64,000 nucleotides of DNA from Acanthosepion esculentum (lineage: Eukaryota > Mollusca > Cephalopoda > Sepiida > Sepiidae): contig OZ038487.1 in NCBI GenBank assembly GCA_964036315.1, positions 51,064,219-51,128,218 of the forward strand, read 5' to 3'. Under the pieces are notes generated by a model. The model had not been told where the DNA came from and searched no databases. It worked only from the letters and a program-made list of their open reading frames with translations. This document shows, one piece after another, positions 44,313-56,929 of the stretch (position 1 is the stretch's first letter; each line of letters starts with the position of its first letter). Made by a program: the position numbers and the translations under genes.

Positions 44313-44806
44313 TTGATTGAATGACTGATTTTGTTTTTTACGGTTTATCAACCTTTTCCAGGTTAATTAAAGCTAAAGTATTTTTAAATTGTAAGAACGT
44401 TTTGGTTTTGGAGGTAATAATAATTTACTGATACAAGTTCTACTAATTAACCTACATCTGGGGAGAATAGATCGATTCATACCTTTCCCAAGCGTATTTC
44501 AATATAATAAACTTGACTGGAATTCGAACTCGGTCCTCTGATTTCCAACTCGGAGTCGTTATACACCGGCCTGGATTAACCATCAGGCAAACTAAGCACG
44601 TGCTTAGGGCACCAAGTAGCAAAGAGCACTACAAAAATTTGAGTAGGGTATTATGGAAGAAGTCAATATACTAGCAGCCAGTAGATGGTCTGGGTCACCA
44701 ATGTGGGCCTCTGCTTAGGGCATAAACAGGTCTTAATCTGGCCCTGGTTATGCATTACACCACTTGCACATTCAAGTTTACAGCACCTTGTATTTCCAAG
44801 CGGTCA
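44313..44806 (-). mobile_element. 5S rRNA/tRNA chimeric SINE, copy 4 (split, truncated)
   Basis: Body with TTATCAACCTTTTCCAGGTT, CTACTAATTAACC and TTCATACCTTTCCCAAG, then a tRNA-like unit with the clearest B box of the set (complement of GGAATTCGAACTC). The MITE 44566-44746 interrupts it. The 5S head survives only for about 33 nt (44774-44806), beyond which mariner-like sequence takes over. Confidence 0.7.
44566..44746. mobile_element. 181-bp hAT-like MITE inside the SINE
   Basis: Termini CCGGCCTGGATTAA and inverted CAGGGCCAGATTAA. Target duplication GTTATACA (44558-44565) / GTTATGCA (44747-44754), 7 of 8 identical. Subterminal TGCTTAGGGC repeats at both ends. Confidence 0.75.
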
Positions 44807-45240
44807 AAATGTTACGTACTCGCAAAAAACAAACATTTGTTAGCCAAGTACAAAGACGCTATTGTTTTTAACAATTGTTTCCCATCGTTCTACAAGTTTC
44901 TTGGTGTCATTTTCGGAGCGTTTTTTGTTGGAAGAAAGTTGTGAGGTAGTTTTCAACTGACTGTACGCACAGTGTAATTTTTTTTGTTATCTGTTCTGAA
45001 GAGACAGGGACATATAAAATCCGAAGGAGTCAAGTCAGCAGGAGTATATAGTGGGTATTTCTAATCTTTAAGCTTCTGCAAGGTCTGTTTTGCAACATGA
45101 GATTTTGCATTGTCATGGTGAAAAATAACATCTTTTCCGTTTTGTTTGAACCCAATTCTCTCAAACAGTGAAACACGGTTGAGATATCTATTTTCACAAT
45201 CAAACTCTTAGCAATCAATTCCGTCGAAATCTTCGGTATT
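44807..45240 (-). pseudogene. mariner-like transposase remnant
   Basis: Minus-strand reading in broken frames gives FHHDNAKSHVAKQTLQKLKD (the second catalytic Asp in HDNA) at about 45125-45075 and DLTPSDFICP (the third Asp region) near 45030. A decayed C-terminal part ends at about 44830. The N-terminus and inverted repeats were not found. Frame is broken at both sides of the second motif. Confidence 0.75.
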
Positions 45241-46982
<1,742 letters not shown>

Positions 46983-47380
46983 TTTAAGCTTATCACCCCA
47001 AGCAAGGCTGGAAGCCACTAGGATGCAAGGGGTTACAGAAGGTTTGGAGCAAGAGCAGATAGGAGTGGTAAAGGAGAGGATGTGGAGAAAGATAGTGGAT
47101 CGATCAAGGCAAGAGGGTTACAGAAGATTTGGAGCGAGAGCAGATAGAAATGAAAGGTGAAAGGATGTGGAGAAGGGAAGTGGATAGATCAAGGCAGCTG
47201 GAGATGTCGATTGATGTTACACTTAAATAGTTGGAGCTTGTAATTGTCAGGGAAACAGTAATAAGGAAGGGAGTTCCACAGGCGAGATGTGCGAGACATG
47301 AAGCTATTGGAGTAGAAGAGATGTCTACATCTAACAGTTTCAATGGTGAAGGGGTGGGAATGGGATGCCAGCCTCGTGGG
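46983..47380 (-). mobile_element. LINE 3' end with 85-bp tandem duplication
   Basis: Starts with the tail complement (TATCACCCCAAGCAAGGCTG) and GGAAGCCACTAGGATGCAAG. It contains GGGAGTTCCACAGGCGAGAT and ACATCTAACAGTTTCAATGG as in the other copies. The segment starting GGTTACAGAAG at 47031 is repeated at 47116 (85-bp period). Confidence 0.7.
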
Positions 47381-47381
47381 A

Positions 47382-47382
47382 G

Positions 47383-47443
<61 letters not shown>

Positions 47444-47462
47444 GTATGTATATATATATATT
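47382..47462. repeat. (TA)n(TG)n(TA)n microsatellite
   Basis: A second compound TA/TG/TA tract directly after the LINE tail. Confidence 0.95.
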
Positions 47463-47904
47463 TATTTAAATTTGCGTTTTAATTATTTGATATGTGAAAT
47501 TATAAATTAAAACTTTTAGATTCAAGGTGTGATTATATAGCGTTTATGAAAGAGAATTTACTAAAGTCAATTTTCGTGTATTCTCATTTGCATAAAGGTT
47601 CATGATTTTATCATAGTCTAACTGAATGTCTTTGCAAATATGCAAAAGGACAAGCGATCCAAATAAACTTTCTGAATGTTGTTCGTCATCATTCAGAAGC
47701 TTGTTCCTTCCCAAAATTCACAGAGCATAATATGGCCAAAGTGCAACATTCATTCATTTTGAAAACTAAAGCATTCATTTATAAAAAAAAGGTCAACAAT
47801 TCAACAAAATCTGACTCACAACTGAACACCAAAATAAATGCCAGTGTCAAGTTGCAGTCATTTTGCATTAACAATGAAAATCAGGTACAAAATTTCTGCA
47901 ATGA
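47463..47904. other. Unassigned AT-rich sequence
   Basis: No gene or recognised element. Confidence 0.5.
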
Positions 47905-47960
47905 TCCGATTGTTACTGACCAAGCTCAACATTGCTTAACTTCAGTAATCATTAAGGTAG
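47905..47960 (-). repeat. 5S-derived SINE head fragment
   Basis: About 50 nt, TTACTGACCAAGCTCAACAT then TGCTTAACTTCAGTAATCAT, the central 5S part on the minus strand. The rest of the SINE is missing. Abuts family D. Confidence 0.6.
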
Positions 47961-47999
47961 AAAAAATGCAAATCAAAAATGTCCTGGGTATGATGATAA

Positions 48000-48350
48000 A
48001 CTACATCTGGCATCATGGTCTCTGAGCAGGAAGTTTTGAGGAGCTGCTGTTCCCAGGTCCACCCTGACCTGGGGAGGTAGCACCTGTTAGGGGTCCTAAC
48101 TATGGGGCAAATAGTAAACACTAAAACTGGCATCAAAACTCTATGAAAGTATAAACATTTTTATAGTAAAAATATCAGCAATACATTTTTGGAAAAAATA
48201 AAAAAATTACCAGCAATGCATTTAAAAAATAATAATAATCATAATTACCAGAAATACATTTTTGTAAAAGAAATGACTAATGTTTCCAAGAAAAGTAAAT
48301 TTTGGCATTAAAGGACACATAAAGAGTTGATATGCCACTAAACAAACAAG
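48000..48350 (+). mobile_element. SINE-like family D, copy 3
   Basis: The inverse of 5960-6480: CCTGGGTATGATGATAAACT, TTTTGAGGAGCTGCTGTTCC, AGGTAGCACCTGTTAGGGGT, then three ACCAGCAATGCATTT-like repeats (48170-48265), a GGCATTAAAGG domain and AACAAACAAGC tail. Confidence 0.6.
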
Positions 48351-49498
48351 CTAATCTAAAAAGACTATTTCAAAAATACTTTTCTGTATTTTTTATGAGG
48401 GGACCAGTCCATTTAAGTAGTACCTGAAAACTGTTGTAGAGTAGCTAGCAACCCTTCAGCACTCTACAAGATGGCCTGGTTGATAGCCTTAAATAGTCTA
48501 CGATTAAGGACTTCAACGGTTGATTAATATGTTGATACTAAACTGATTAATATTTGGACTGATCTTACTTTGTTTCCCTATACAGCATTTGACCCTCCTC
48601 TATTCCTTGAAAGTTGTCTTGTTAATTTTTTTGTAACTTATTGTTCTGTTTTTTTTTCTATGTACCTGTTAGCACTGGATACTGGTGCTGAATAAATATA
48701 TTAAGCACTCATTCTTCTCTGTGCATCATTCACCTCGGCAATACAACAAAAACATATTAATTTCAAATGAATTTTTCAACTTAACCTTTTATTACTTCTA
48801 CTCCAGACTCATATAACTAATGTTGTATGATGCAATTAATCTGGCATTCTTCTCTAAAATAGATGAAAAATATAATCCTCTCATAATATCATACATTAAA
48901 TAGTCATTTAGTAATGTTTGAATCAATTCCGGACGACTCACAAGACCTGTTGTTCTGATGTTTTTGATTGTGAGCCAAAACTTTTATAAGATCTGGCTAA
49001 ATGAATGGTGCCAAAACTTATACAAAAACTTGTTGGCTAAATTTTTACATTTTATTTTAAAATAATGATTTTCATTCATTTCGAACTTTGTCCACAATTT
49101 TCACTTTCTGGCATCAAGATAAACACTCACAAAGAACAAGTCGTTATAAATTCTTCTGGTAGATGAAGGGCAAATTATTTGCCCCATCCCCATGAAAATG
49201 ATGTGAACTAATTTTAGTGCACATATTCTTCATCGTGACCACCTTAACTTAAAAACCACCCAAAAAATAAATCAAAACACTTTGGCAATGTGGAGTGATA
49301 CATGGTGGACTCTCCTGTTGTATTCAACTTATGAGGGTCAAGTGGCCCAGTTTCTAGGAACTTACAGCCAGACACCAGCACATATGATTTGATTATAGCG
49401 ATGAAGGCTTTGTGCAGAACCAACCACACTTTTTGAAGGGCCAAATACAGAGACTTGATGCACTATGTGCCAGAAGGTGCCCAAACGACCCTCCACAG
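48351..49498. other. Unassigned sequence
   Basis: No gene or recognised element. Short open frames have no domains. Confidence 0.5.
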
Positions 49499-49725
49499 GT
49501 TTTGAATTCTAAGTTGTCCTTCTCCTAGACCAGTTGTCATCCAAGGCTATAGAACCCAGTCTGTCCTGTTATTTACCCATAGCTGGAGGGAGAAGAAGAG
49601 GATTAATACCTTTCCCAAGGGTATTAGCAGTAAATGAATGTAATGGATTCGACAGAAATTTGAACTCAGCTCTCCAATTCCTCAATCCAAGCCGCTATCC
49701 ACTACTCCACTGTGCCTGTGATACA
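49499..49725 (-). mobile_element. tRNA-derived SINE without 5S head, copy 2
   Basis: On the minus strand, GGCACAGTGGAGTAGTGG with TAGTGGATAGCGG (A box) and GAGTTCAAATTTC (decayed B box), followed by a body with CCTTGGATGACAACTGGTCT. Collinear with 24470-24754 and 56201-56415. Confidence 0.7.
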
Positions 49726-51083
49726 TATGTTAAATATCATTCTGGATTTAATTTCTTTTATTACAGAATAGACACAAGTATTAAATGATCAACATTTAGA
49801 ATTATTAATATTACACTTTTGATATATGTTACTACAGAAAACGAACAAGGAAATGTTTATATCGACTCTTTTCTTATATATTCTTTTTATCAAAAAAATT
49901 ACATAATAAAAAAGAAATGTAAAATTATATAGAAATAATTAAAAGATATACAATAGAAATAATACAATAGACTAGGTTTGTTTATTAAACTTTCTTTTCA
50001 CGGGAGTGTTTAAAAAAATTTATTAAAAGAAGAAAGTTTCTAACACATATTCTTTAAATAAAAAAATACAGGCTATAATGAAGCCAGATGGTTAGTAAAA
50101 AATGACTTGAATAAAATTTGATGTGTAAAACTTTGTATATATGATGTTCAAAATGATGTTGTACAAATACTGCCAAAATGAGGACTGATATTTTAGTTAC
50201 AAGTATAATAATTTGGGTTTTAAAGGATTTGTAAAAAAAAGGAGTTTCAAGTCTTATGGTAATAATGGGTATAACAATAATAGGTATGACTCAAAATTAG
50301 GCACCAAATAGAATTCAGGCACCAATTTAGAGAGGTACTGAGACAACAAATTGGAAAGACGTTTTTGCCTACTCCAAGAACAGGCAATGCTAGCCACTAG
50401 CTGAACCTGAATAATGCATAGAAAACAGCTATTGGAAGAAAACACCACAGTACAGATATATTTCATCTATTTCAGACAGACACATGTATTTGGATATTGT
50501 CCCCAATGTCGCGACTTTTAACTGTTAGAAGAATACATTTTTAGCAATCCGCGATTCTCATTATGTAATGTATTTCTTATAGAAAACGTTTTTAAACTGT
50601 TCTATGGTCTCATCTTTATTCATCAAGCTACAGCTCAGTTTGGGGAGTTGCTAAATTTCCCATAATAGAGTTTGCAAACAGACATCGTTTAAAGAGATAC
50701 ATTTTGGGATATTTGAATGTGAACAACTTTTCACTGCGAAAGACAAATCCATTCTTCTTATCTGACAAATCAAACTTCTTTAATAACCACAAATCAGCCC
50801 CAAATTTGAATAAAAAAATTTGATACCTATGGGACACAGCTTATTTTTCCCGTTGATTAAAATATCACAAAATGTATCTCTTTAAACAAGAATATAATAT
50901 CTTCCCCCCCTCTCTCTCTCTCTCTTACACACATACACACACACATATATATATAAAGTATTTGCAATGTTATTTATTTCATTGTCAATGCACTTAATTA
51001 ACTGGTGAATTCTAATCACATTGATTTAATATTATACAGTGAAAAAATTCAGCTATGTCAAGCTACAAACATACTGACTCCTT

Positions 51084-51084
<1 letters not shown>
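49726..51084. other. Unassigned AT-rich sequence
   Basis: No gene. Contains (TC)n/(AC)n/(TA)n at about 50908-50957. Confidence 0.5.

Positions 51085-51154
<70 letters not shown>
51085..51154. repeat. (TA)n microsatellite, about 70 bp
   Basis: Uninterrupted TA run ending in ATATGTAC. Confidence 0.95.
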
Positions 51155-51159
<5 letters not shown>

Positions 51160-51240
51160 AGTATAGGATTGGTGTATATGGAATAAATTCCAATAGCCAA
51201 AAAATACTATTCTTGATAGATTGCTCAATACAGAGTAGAG

Positions 51241-51451
51241 CAAATAAAATTTATTTAAAAATTATAACATAAATATGTTATATAATCACTACAAAAATAG
51301 CCATTTTGTTTCAACACTTCTGGTGTCTTATCAAGTGATGGTGGTGAATGCATTCACCACCATCACTTGATAAGACACCAGAAGTGTTGAAACAAAATGG
51401 CTATTTTTGTAGTGATTATATAACATATTTATGTCATAATTTTCAGATAAA

Positions 51452-51460
<9 letters not shown>
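51241..51460. repeat. Spacerless palindrome, 168 bp perfect
   Basis: Axis between 51350 and 51351 (GTGAATG|CATTCAC). Positions 51267-51350 and 51351-51434 are exact reverse complements. The symmetry continues with a few mismatches to about 51245/51456. Each arm contains TTGATAAGACACCAGAAGTG then TTGAAAC, similar to hammerhead-like cores of Penelope-type tails. A TA tract starts at the right edge and another lies 90 bp left. Confidence 0.95.

Positions 51461-51515
<55 letters not shown>
51457..51515. repeat. (TA)n microsatellite
   Basis: TA run abutting the palindrome, ending TATATGTACG, similar to the end of the left tract. Confidence 0.95.
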
Positions 51516-51519
<4 letters not shown>

Positions 51520-51639
51520 GTATGTTTGGTGTGTGATGAGTTGGCAATTTTTTTAAAAATTTAAAGAATTAAGCATTGTCCCTATTAAGAAATGCTTACA
51601 TTTTTTAAAAAAAGTAACTAACACATTCAAAAATAAACT

Positions 51640-52000
51640 TCTCCCTAAAAAATAGGAAAAATCATTAAAAGATTTCCCAACTCATCACAAACCACTGACA
51701 GACATTCCCTTTGGCTTAACACCTTGTAATTTTTGTCTATGGGGCCATGTGAAACAACAGATCTATATCACCCTCTTCCTAGAGAAATTTAAGCAGAGAA
51801 TCACTGAGGCACTGGAGAATGTTACAGAAGACATGCTACAGCATGTTTGGCAGAAGCTGGACTACTGACCTGACGTGTGTTGTGTCACAGGTAGTGCACA
51901 TATTGGACATTTGTGAAGCATTGCAAAGTTGGTTATAACATCTACATCCTTTTGCATATCTTGTTTGAATTTTGATAAATAGATCTTTTATTATTTAACA
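51640..52000 (+). pseudogene. mariner/IS630-type transposase C-terminal remnant
   Basis: Plus-strand reading: TDIPFGLTPCNFCLWGHVKQ then QIYITLF, EKFKQRITEALENVTEDMLQ and HVWQKLDY, followed by a stop, with PDVCCVTGSAHI read through. This matches the third-Asp region (SPDLTPxDFFLWGxVK) and C-terminal helix order of DDE transposases in the Tc1/mariner/IS630 superfamily. The third catalytic Asp position appears as Asn (CNF). N-terminal two thirds absent. Confidence 0.7.
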
Positions 52001-52542
52001 TGAAGCCTATTTAATTTTGTTTGCCTGGGACATGTAGTTACTCAGATATTCACATTTTAAATGATGTTAGTTTTTTGGGGTCACTCTGCATATTCAGCCA
52101 TATATCTTTTGCTTATACTTTGACAGATAACAACTCACTTCAAAGAAATGTGAGAATTGTTTTTGCATTAAAACAAAAGTCAAGATAAACCAGTTAATGA
52201 GAAAGGATGAAACAAAAAATATTCAAACATTACACATGATGAATATTACACATAAAAGCTCATATATCAGATTGAAACAATTCAAGGAAACTTCAGTTTT
52301 TTAAACCATAAAACATACCATAGCCAAGAAAAAAAGATATTAGATCTTTGGATAACAGGATGTCATTTTGAATGTAATCTCCATTCAAAATGCTTCAAGA
52401 AATTGCTACTATGAAAATGCTATTACTAACATATAAAACTGTTGAATATTTTACAATATGTAGTTTCATATGTAATATCAACAATAGAATGAATGAAATG
52501 TACTTTTAGAAAAAGTGGTTGTCTTAAAATTTCTCTTAATAT
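52001..52542. other. Unassigned AT-rich sequence
   Basis: No gene. 52060-52090 could be the end of the transposon. Confidence 0.5.
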
Positions 52543-53044
52543 CAGTGATTCTCAAGCATCGTGCCATGGCACACTAGTGTGCCGCACTATCCTTATACAG
52601 TGTAACCCGGATATAAGAGAGTTGTCGGGACCGGAGAAGAAGTATCTTATATCCGGTTTTCTCTTATATCCGGTTTTCTCTTATATCGGGGTTTGGTCTA
52701 TTTTGTTTAGGTAAGTTTGGCTCTAATTTGGGTGCAGAGAAAATCTCTCTTATTTCCGGGTTTCTCTTATATCCGGGTCTCTTATATCCGAGTTATACCG
52801 TAAATGTACTGCAAAATATTGAAAAAATCATGAAAAAACACCAGGCACAAATTTCACACTAAATAAGCTGCACAAATAGTTGAATAGAAATATTGAGATA
52901 AAGTAAGTTCATGTTTGTGTGTGTACTTTTTAAAATTTATGGTTTTATATCAAATGTATACCCTTTAAAAAAATTACTAAGTGTGCTGTGATAGTTTTAT
53001 TTGGTCCTAGGTGTGCCATTGCTTAAATATCTTGAGAAATATTG
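52543..53044. mobile_element. hAT-like MITE, host of a pogo-like MITE
   Basis: Left CAGTGATTCTCAAGCATCG and inverted right CAATATTTCTCAAGATATTT, with GTGCCATGGCACAC and AGTGTGCTGTG subterminal blocks. This resembles the CAGTGGTTCTCAAA ends of hAT/Charlie-type elements. Flanks CTTAATAT / CACTATAT are at best a degenerate 8-bp duplication. Without the inner element it is about 300 bp. Confidence 0.55.
52598..52800. mobile_element. pogo/Tigger-like MITE, copy 2
   Basis: 203 bp with TA duplications at 52596-52597 and 52801-52802. Left CAGTGTAACCCGGATATAAG; inverted right CGGTATAACTCGGATATAAG. Internal TTATATCCGG(T/G)TTTCTC units. GTTGTCGGGACCGGAGAAGA is shared with 28.4 kb. Confidence 0.78.
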
Positions 53045-53223
53045 CACTATATGATCTTACATATCTGGATTTAAATACTCACAGATCGGAAAAATTTGAT
53101 TTAAAAATAAACTAAAAACAAAGTTGATAAACATTGTTTCCTACTACGTTTTACACAGTGATTAGAATGTTACCAATCTGACCATGAGATCTAAGTTTAA
53201 ATCATACCATAGTTTATTAAGGT

Positions 53224-53984
53224 TTGATTAACTGATTTGTTTCTATGACTTATCAAACACTTACCGCTTATTTAATGCCAGAAAATATTTTTTTCTGATT
53301 GAAAGAATTTTGGGGCAATAATAATGACCTACTGATAAAAGTTCTACTAATTAACCCATAGCTGAGAGGAAAGAGGTAGAGTCATACCTTTCCAAAGAGT
53401 ATTTGCACATAAGTGAATATAGTGAACTCAACTAGAATCCCTTACAAAGTTAAGTTGTTATTTTATAACAGCTCTCGACCTCAATATGAGGTACTAAAAA
53501 GGGAAATGAAAAGAAGGGTACCAAAATATGTTTACCATTTTTATTAAATGCAACAATGTAAGACAACAATATAACATGACGTAAACATGGTACTTATGTC
53601 AGTGTACAAAATTGCTACCTTTTTAACTAAGATGAAGTGAGGTCAACTACCATCTGTGAATATGTTTGTTCCCCATGGTGTGAATCTGGACACTGGTTGC
53701 AGCACATATTGCTCTAAATTCTCTGGACTGGGCTGGTATCTAACTGCGGAAAAGGTCTTAATCCATCTCAGTTGTTCCTACTGTGCCAAGGGCATTAACT
53801 CACCTCACTTTCTGCTCACTAGGTGGAGTTTTCTATCTAAAACCCTACAACACCATCTGTACATCAAAGTTTACAGCACATAATATTCCCAATCAGTCAC
53901 CCATTTATGTACTGACCAAGCTCAATGTTGCTTAACTTTGGTGATCATATGAGAACTGGTGTTTCAACAAGATATGGCTTTAGA
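53224..53984 (-). mobile_element. 5S rRNA/tRNA chimeric SINE, copy 5 (split)
   Basis: The body at 53224-53438 (TACCGCTTATTTAATGCC, CTACTAATTAACCCATAGCT, CATACCTTTCCAAAG) breaks within the tRNA-like part. The head resumes at about 53844 with CACCATCTGTACATC and a 5S-like segment 53869-53984 (CACCAAAGTTAAGCAACATT on the minus strand). The roughly 400-bp insert 53439-53843 has a G-rich ORF-like stretch (53656-53883) but no recognised element ends. Confidence 0.7.
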
Positions 53985-54184
53985 TTTGTTAAAAAAGTAA
54001 GATCTCAATACAATTGGCCTGGTGAAATTATCATAGACCTTTGGTAAGTGCCTGAAAAATGTACCGTGCTTTGACCCAAACCTTGTGAGTCAAAAAAGGG
54101 CAGATAAAACTGTTTGGAAACCATTGATGGCTGTGCTAGCATAAAGTTACCAGTCATTGTGACCAGAGGTTTGAGTGTACTGGC

Positions 54185-54640
54185 CTCAGGTTCATAACTT
54201 TCTCAAAAGGAAATATTTAGCATTCATTGACTTAGCCAGTCTGTCAGCTGATATTTATAAAATCTTTCTCTGGAAACTGTTTTTCAGGAAAACAGGTTTC
54301 TCAGTTTCAGTAACTGCTATGGCTCATTCCAGCATTGGTTGGGTTTTCCTTCCTAACATTTTATTTGAAGTAGTGTGGACTGTTAATTATATCACTGTTT
54401 TCTCTTCAAGTTACATATGACATCCATTTCAGTTGTTGGAAGTCCTCAAGTGATGTGGTTTCTTTTATCTGGTACAGTTCTTTGTTTGTGATTCTGTAAC
54501 ACAGGTTCACAATGTTCAAACAAGGATGGTCTTTGACAAGACCCACAGGTTTCATTTGCTCATAGTCATTTTTAATCTGTTGATCTTAGCAGACAATTTA
54601 GATATTTCTGAGTGGGTTTGGCACCATGCATGGAATCCAT
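54185..54640. repeat. Unclassified dispersed repeat R1, copy 3
   Basis: The longest copy, collinear with 6585-6960: TTTATAAAATCTTTCTCT, TTTTTCAGGAAAA, ATTCCAGCATTGG, TGGTACAGTTCTTTGT, CAGGTTTCATTTGCTCA. Plus-strand frames here are shadows of a decayed antisense coding region. Confidence 0.55.
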
Positions 54641-54704
54641 ATGAAAGTCTTGATCTGATGAAATTATTTAAGAACATGAGTTTTCAGGTTAATATTTTGA
54701 TTTC

Positions 54705-54880
54705 GTAGCAATTTTTGGTATTGGGAGAAATTAACTCTAACACGGCCTATTCGGTGTTCAATTTCCTTATCCCAACAGGAAGAAATAAATTCATGTCTTT
54801 CTCAAGAGTATTAATACAAAGTGAATGCAAACTCTTTTTGCTGGATTTTGAACCTGTTTCACCAGTTCTGTTCTTTATGC
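54705..54880 (-). repeat. tRNA-SINE-like fragment
   Basis: GGAAGAAATAAATTCATGTC, TTCTCAAGAGTATTAATAC and TTGCTGGATTTTGAACCTG parallel the body-plus-B-box part of 55010-55200. The head is lost. Confidence 0.45.
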
Positions 54881-55009
54881 TTTTCATGATATCATTCAGT
54901 TAAATGGGTTTACATGGTTCTGCCCATTTCCTTTCCAAATAAAATGTGAAACATTGTACCTGGTTACATGGTAACAAAGAATGATCAATGACCTGGCCTA
55001 CAACTCAAC

Positions 55010-55200
55010 ACTCCAGACTAATTGCCTTACAAGGTTAAACTGCTCCAACTGATCTGCTGTTTACTATAGTGTCAGGGAGAAATAGGTTCATGCCTGACTC
55101 GAGAGTATTAAAGTGTACATAAACGGTTTTTGCTGGAGTTTGAACTTGGTTTGCCAGTATTAATCTCTACGTTGTTAGGCTACTTGCACAGAAGATAGAA
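55010..55200 (-). mobile_element. tRNA-derived SINE with intact A/B boxes
   Basis: On the minus strand, GTGCAAGTAGCCTAACAACG (A box TAGCCTAACAAC) and AAGTTCAAACTCC (B box) with appropriate spacing, then CCGTTTATGTAC and a GAGAAATAGGTTCATG (complement) body similar to the other SINEs. Head sequence differs from the 24.5/49.5/56.2-kb family, so this is a related but distinct family. Confidence 0.55.
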
Positions 55201-55819
55201 AGAGTAAGACAAAAGATAACAGGAACAAAAGAGTCTATAAAATAAAGAAAGAACCTTTTTTTGACATTATGAATAGAATTAATACAGAGAGACTTTCAAA
55301 GAATTTCTGTGATGGATGTGATAGATTAAATTTTAGTTTAGCAGAATCATCGCCACAAACAAATAGGATGGCAAAAAAAAAAAAAAGATAATAATAGAAC
55401 AGTAAAAATAAGAAACTAGTTCCATTACAAGAAAGAGACAAACGCTGATAAGAATCCAAGAAAGCAAATATGTTAATAGATGATAAGAAATAAAAAATAT
55501 CAATAAAGAACTTCGCTTTTTAGAAATAAAGAAAATAATAATAATAAATGTGCAAATATCATGCAGTCTTCTATTTCAGACTTTAGTTAATAACTTGCTA
55601 ACGCACTAAAATCTCACAATAATACTATTCTCTTTCGTCTTGCTGTTTTTAGTAATTGAGAATGTCTATTGTCCTGATATTCTTGGAATTCTGAGCTTTG
55701 CTGACAAAGAGTTAAAGACAAAGGGTCTAGCACCATACCTGTCTGTGATACATTACCATTATATTCTTTGTGTGCTGAAGAATACATATATTACCAGGAA
55801 GGTGTAAAAATTTAGATAT
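55201..55819. other. Unassigned AT-rich sequence
   Basis: No gene. The minus-strand frame 55235-55459 is low complexity. Confidence 0.5.
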
Positions 55820-56070
55820 ATGTGTACTGACAAGCTACATTCCTTGGTCCAACGAGCCCTTACCTTTGTACCATGGCAGGTACACAAGAATTAATCCTCC
55901 TGATTCTCTTTTTATTCCAGTAATAAGAAGTAAGTTTGATTTGGATAGCTTCATTCCAGCTACTGCTTTGAGGAACAGATGACTAGCAGAATGTTTTTCC
56001 AATCACTACAAATCTAGGATCAACCGTTATCTTACCTGCATAACCTTGTGAACTTCACTTCTTACTTTTT
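55820..56070 (+). pseudogene. Jockey/CR1-like LINE C-terminal fragment
   Basis: Parallel to 22610-22830: CTACATTCCTTGGTCCAACG at the KLHSLVQRALTF-like segment, then ...SSFIPATALRNR and ...ECFSNHYKSRINRYL across frame slips. Truncated on both sides. Confidence 0.6.
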
Positions 56071-56200
56071 CTTATACTCATTCAAAGGCACACAGTAACT
56101 AGCTATCTTGAGTGGCTCTTGAATCTTGTATTGTGTGAACATTAGTATAAAAATAGGTCTGGTGTGTGTGGAGGGGGAGCTGGTTTAGTCACCAGCCACT

Positions 56201-56415
56201 TAGGTTTTGAATTGCCCTTCTCCTAGACCAGTTGCCACATAAGGCTATAGAGTACAGTTTGTCCTGCTATTTGCCCATAGTTGGGGAAAGAAAAGATGAA
56301 TTCATACCTTTCCCAAGGGTATTTATGTGTAAGTGAATGTAACAAACTCTACTGAAATTTGAACTCAGCACTCTGATTCTTCAATCCAAGCGACTATCCA
56401 TTACTCCACTGTGAC
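56201..56415 (-). mobile_element. tRNA-derived SINE without 5S head, copy 3
   Basis: Minus strand: CTGTCACAGTGGAGTAATGG (A box TAATGGATAGTCG), GAGTTCAAATTTC (B box), body with TACCCTTGGGAAAGGTATGA. Immediately precedes RTE sequence. Confidence 0.7.
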
Positions 56416-56494
56416 AGAGATGTGATTTTACCAACACATGCTATGAATACTATGGTGAAAACATGTGAGCAATGTGGAAGTTTTCAGGAAAATA

Positions 56495-56765
56495 TTAACT
56501 ACAAAGAAACTTATACTAACAACCAGAGGTAATTTAAAATTTCTGAGATGCATAATGAGGAAAGAAGGTCTGGAGAATCTAACACTCATACAACATAGTG
56601 AATGCAAGAAAAGCAAAGGTAAATAATCTACATAGGAGGTTTATGTAAATAGCAGAACAGGGACAAAGAGAGATGGTAAAGGGTCAAAAGTTACTTAGAG
56701 CAACAAAAGACAGGAAGTTGTGGAGAGGAAAATTAAAAATGACATTTCATCGAGAAGTTGTTTAG
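56495..56765 (+). pseudogene. RTE-type LINE 3'-terminal fragment
   Basis: Reads LTTRGNLKFLRCIMRKEGLE, NLTLIQH and a decayed end with AAAGACAGGAAGTTGTGGAG. Same region as 18490-18740. Confidence 0.65.
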
Positions 56766-56929
56766 GCAAGAATAATAATTTCATCATCTGATATGCAATT
56801 ATAGGTTGGATTTTGATCTGAAATTTTCACTGTATAATGTTCATTTTATATATTCACCACAAAATTAAGTGTATTTACAAGGGAGAAGATTATATTAAAA
56901 ATTGCTTTGTTTTTAAGCTATGGGTTTAT

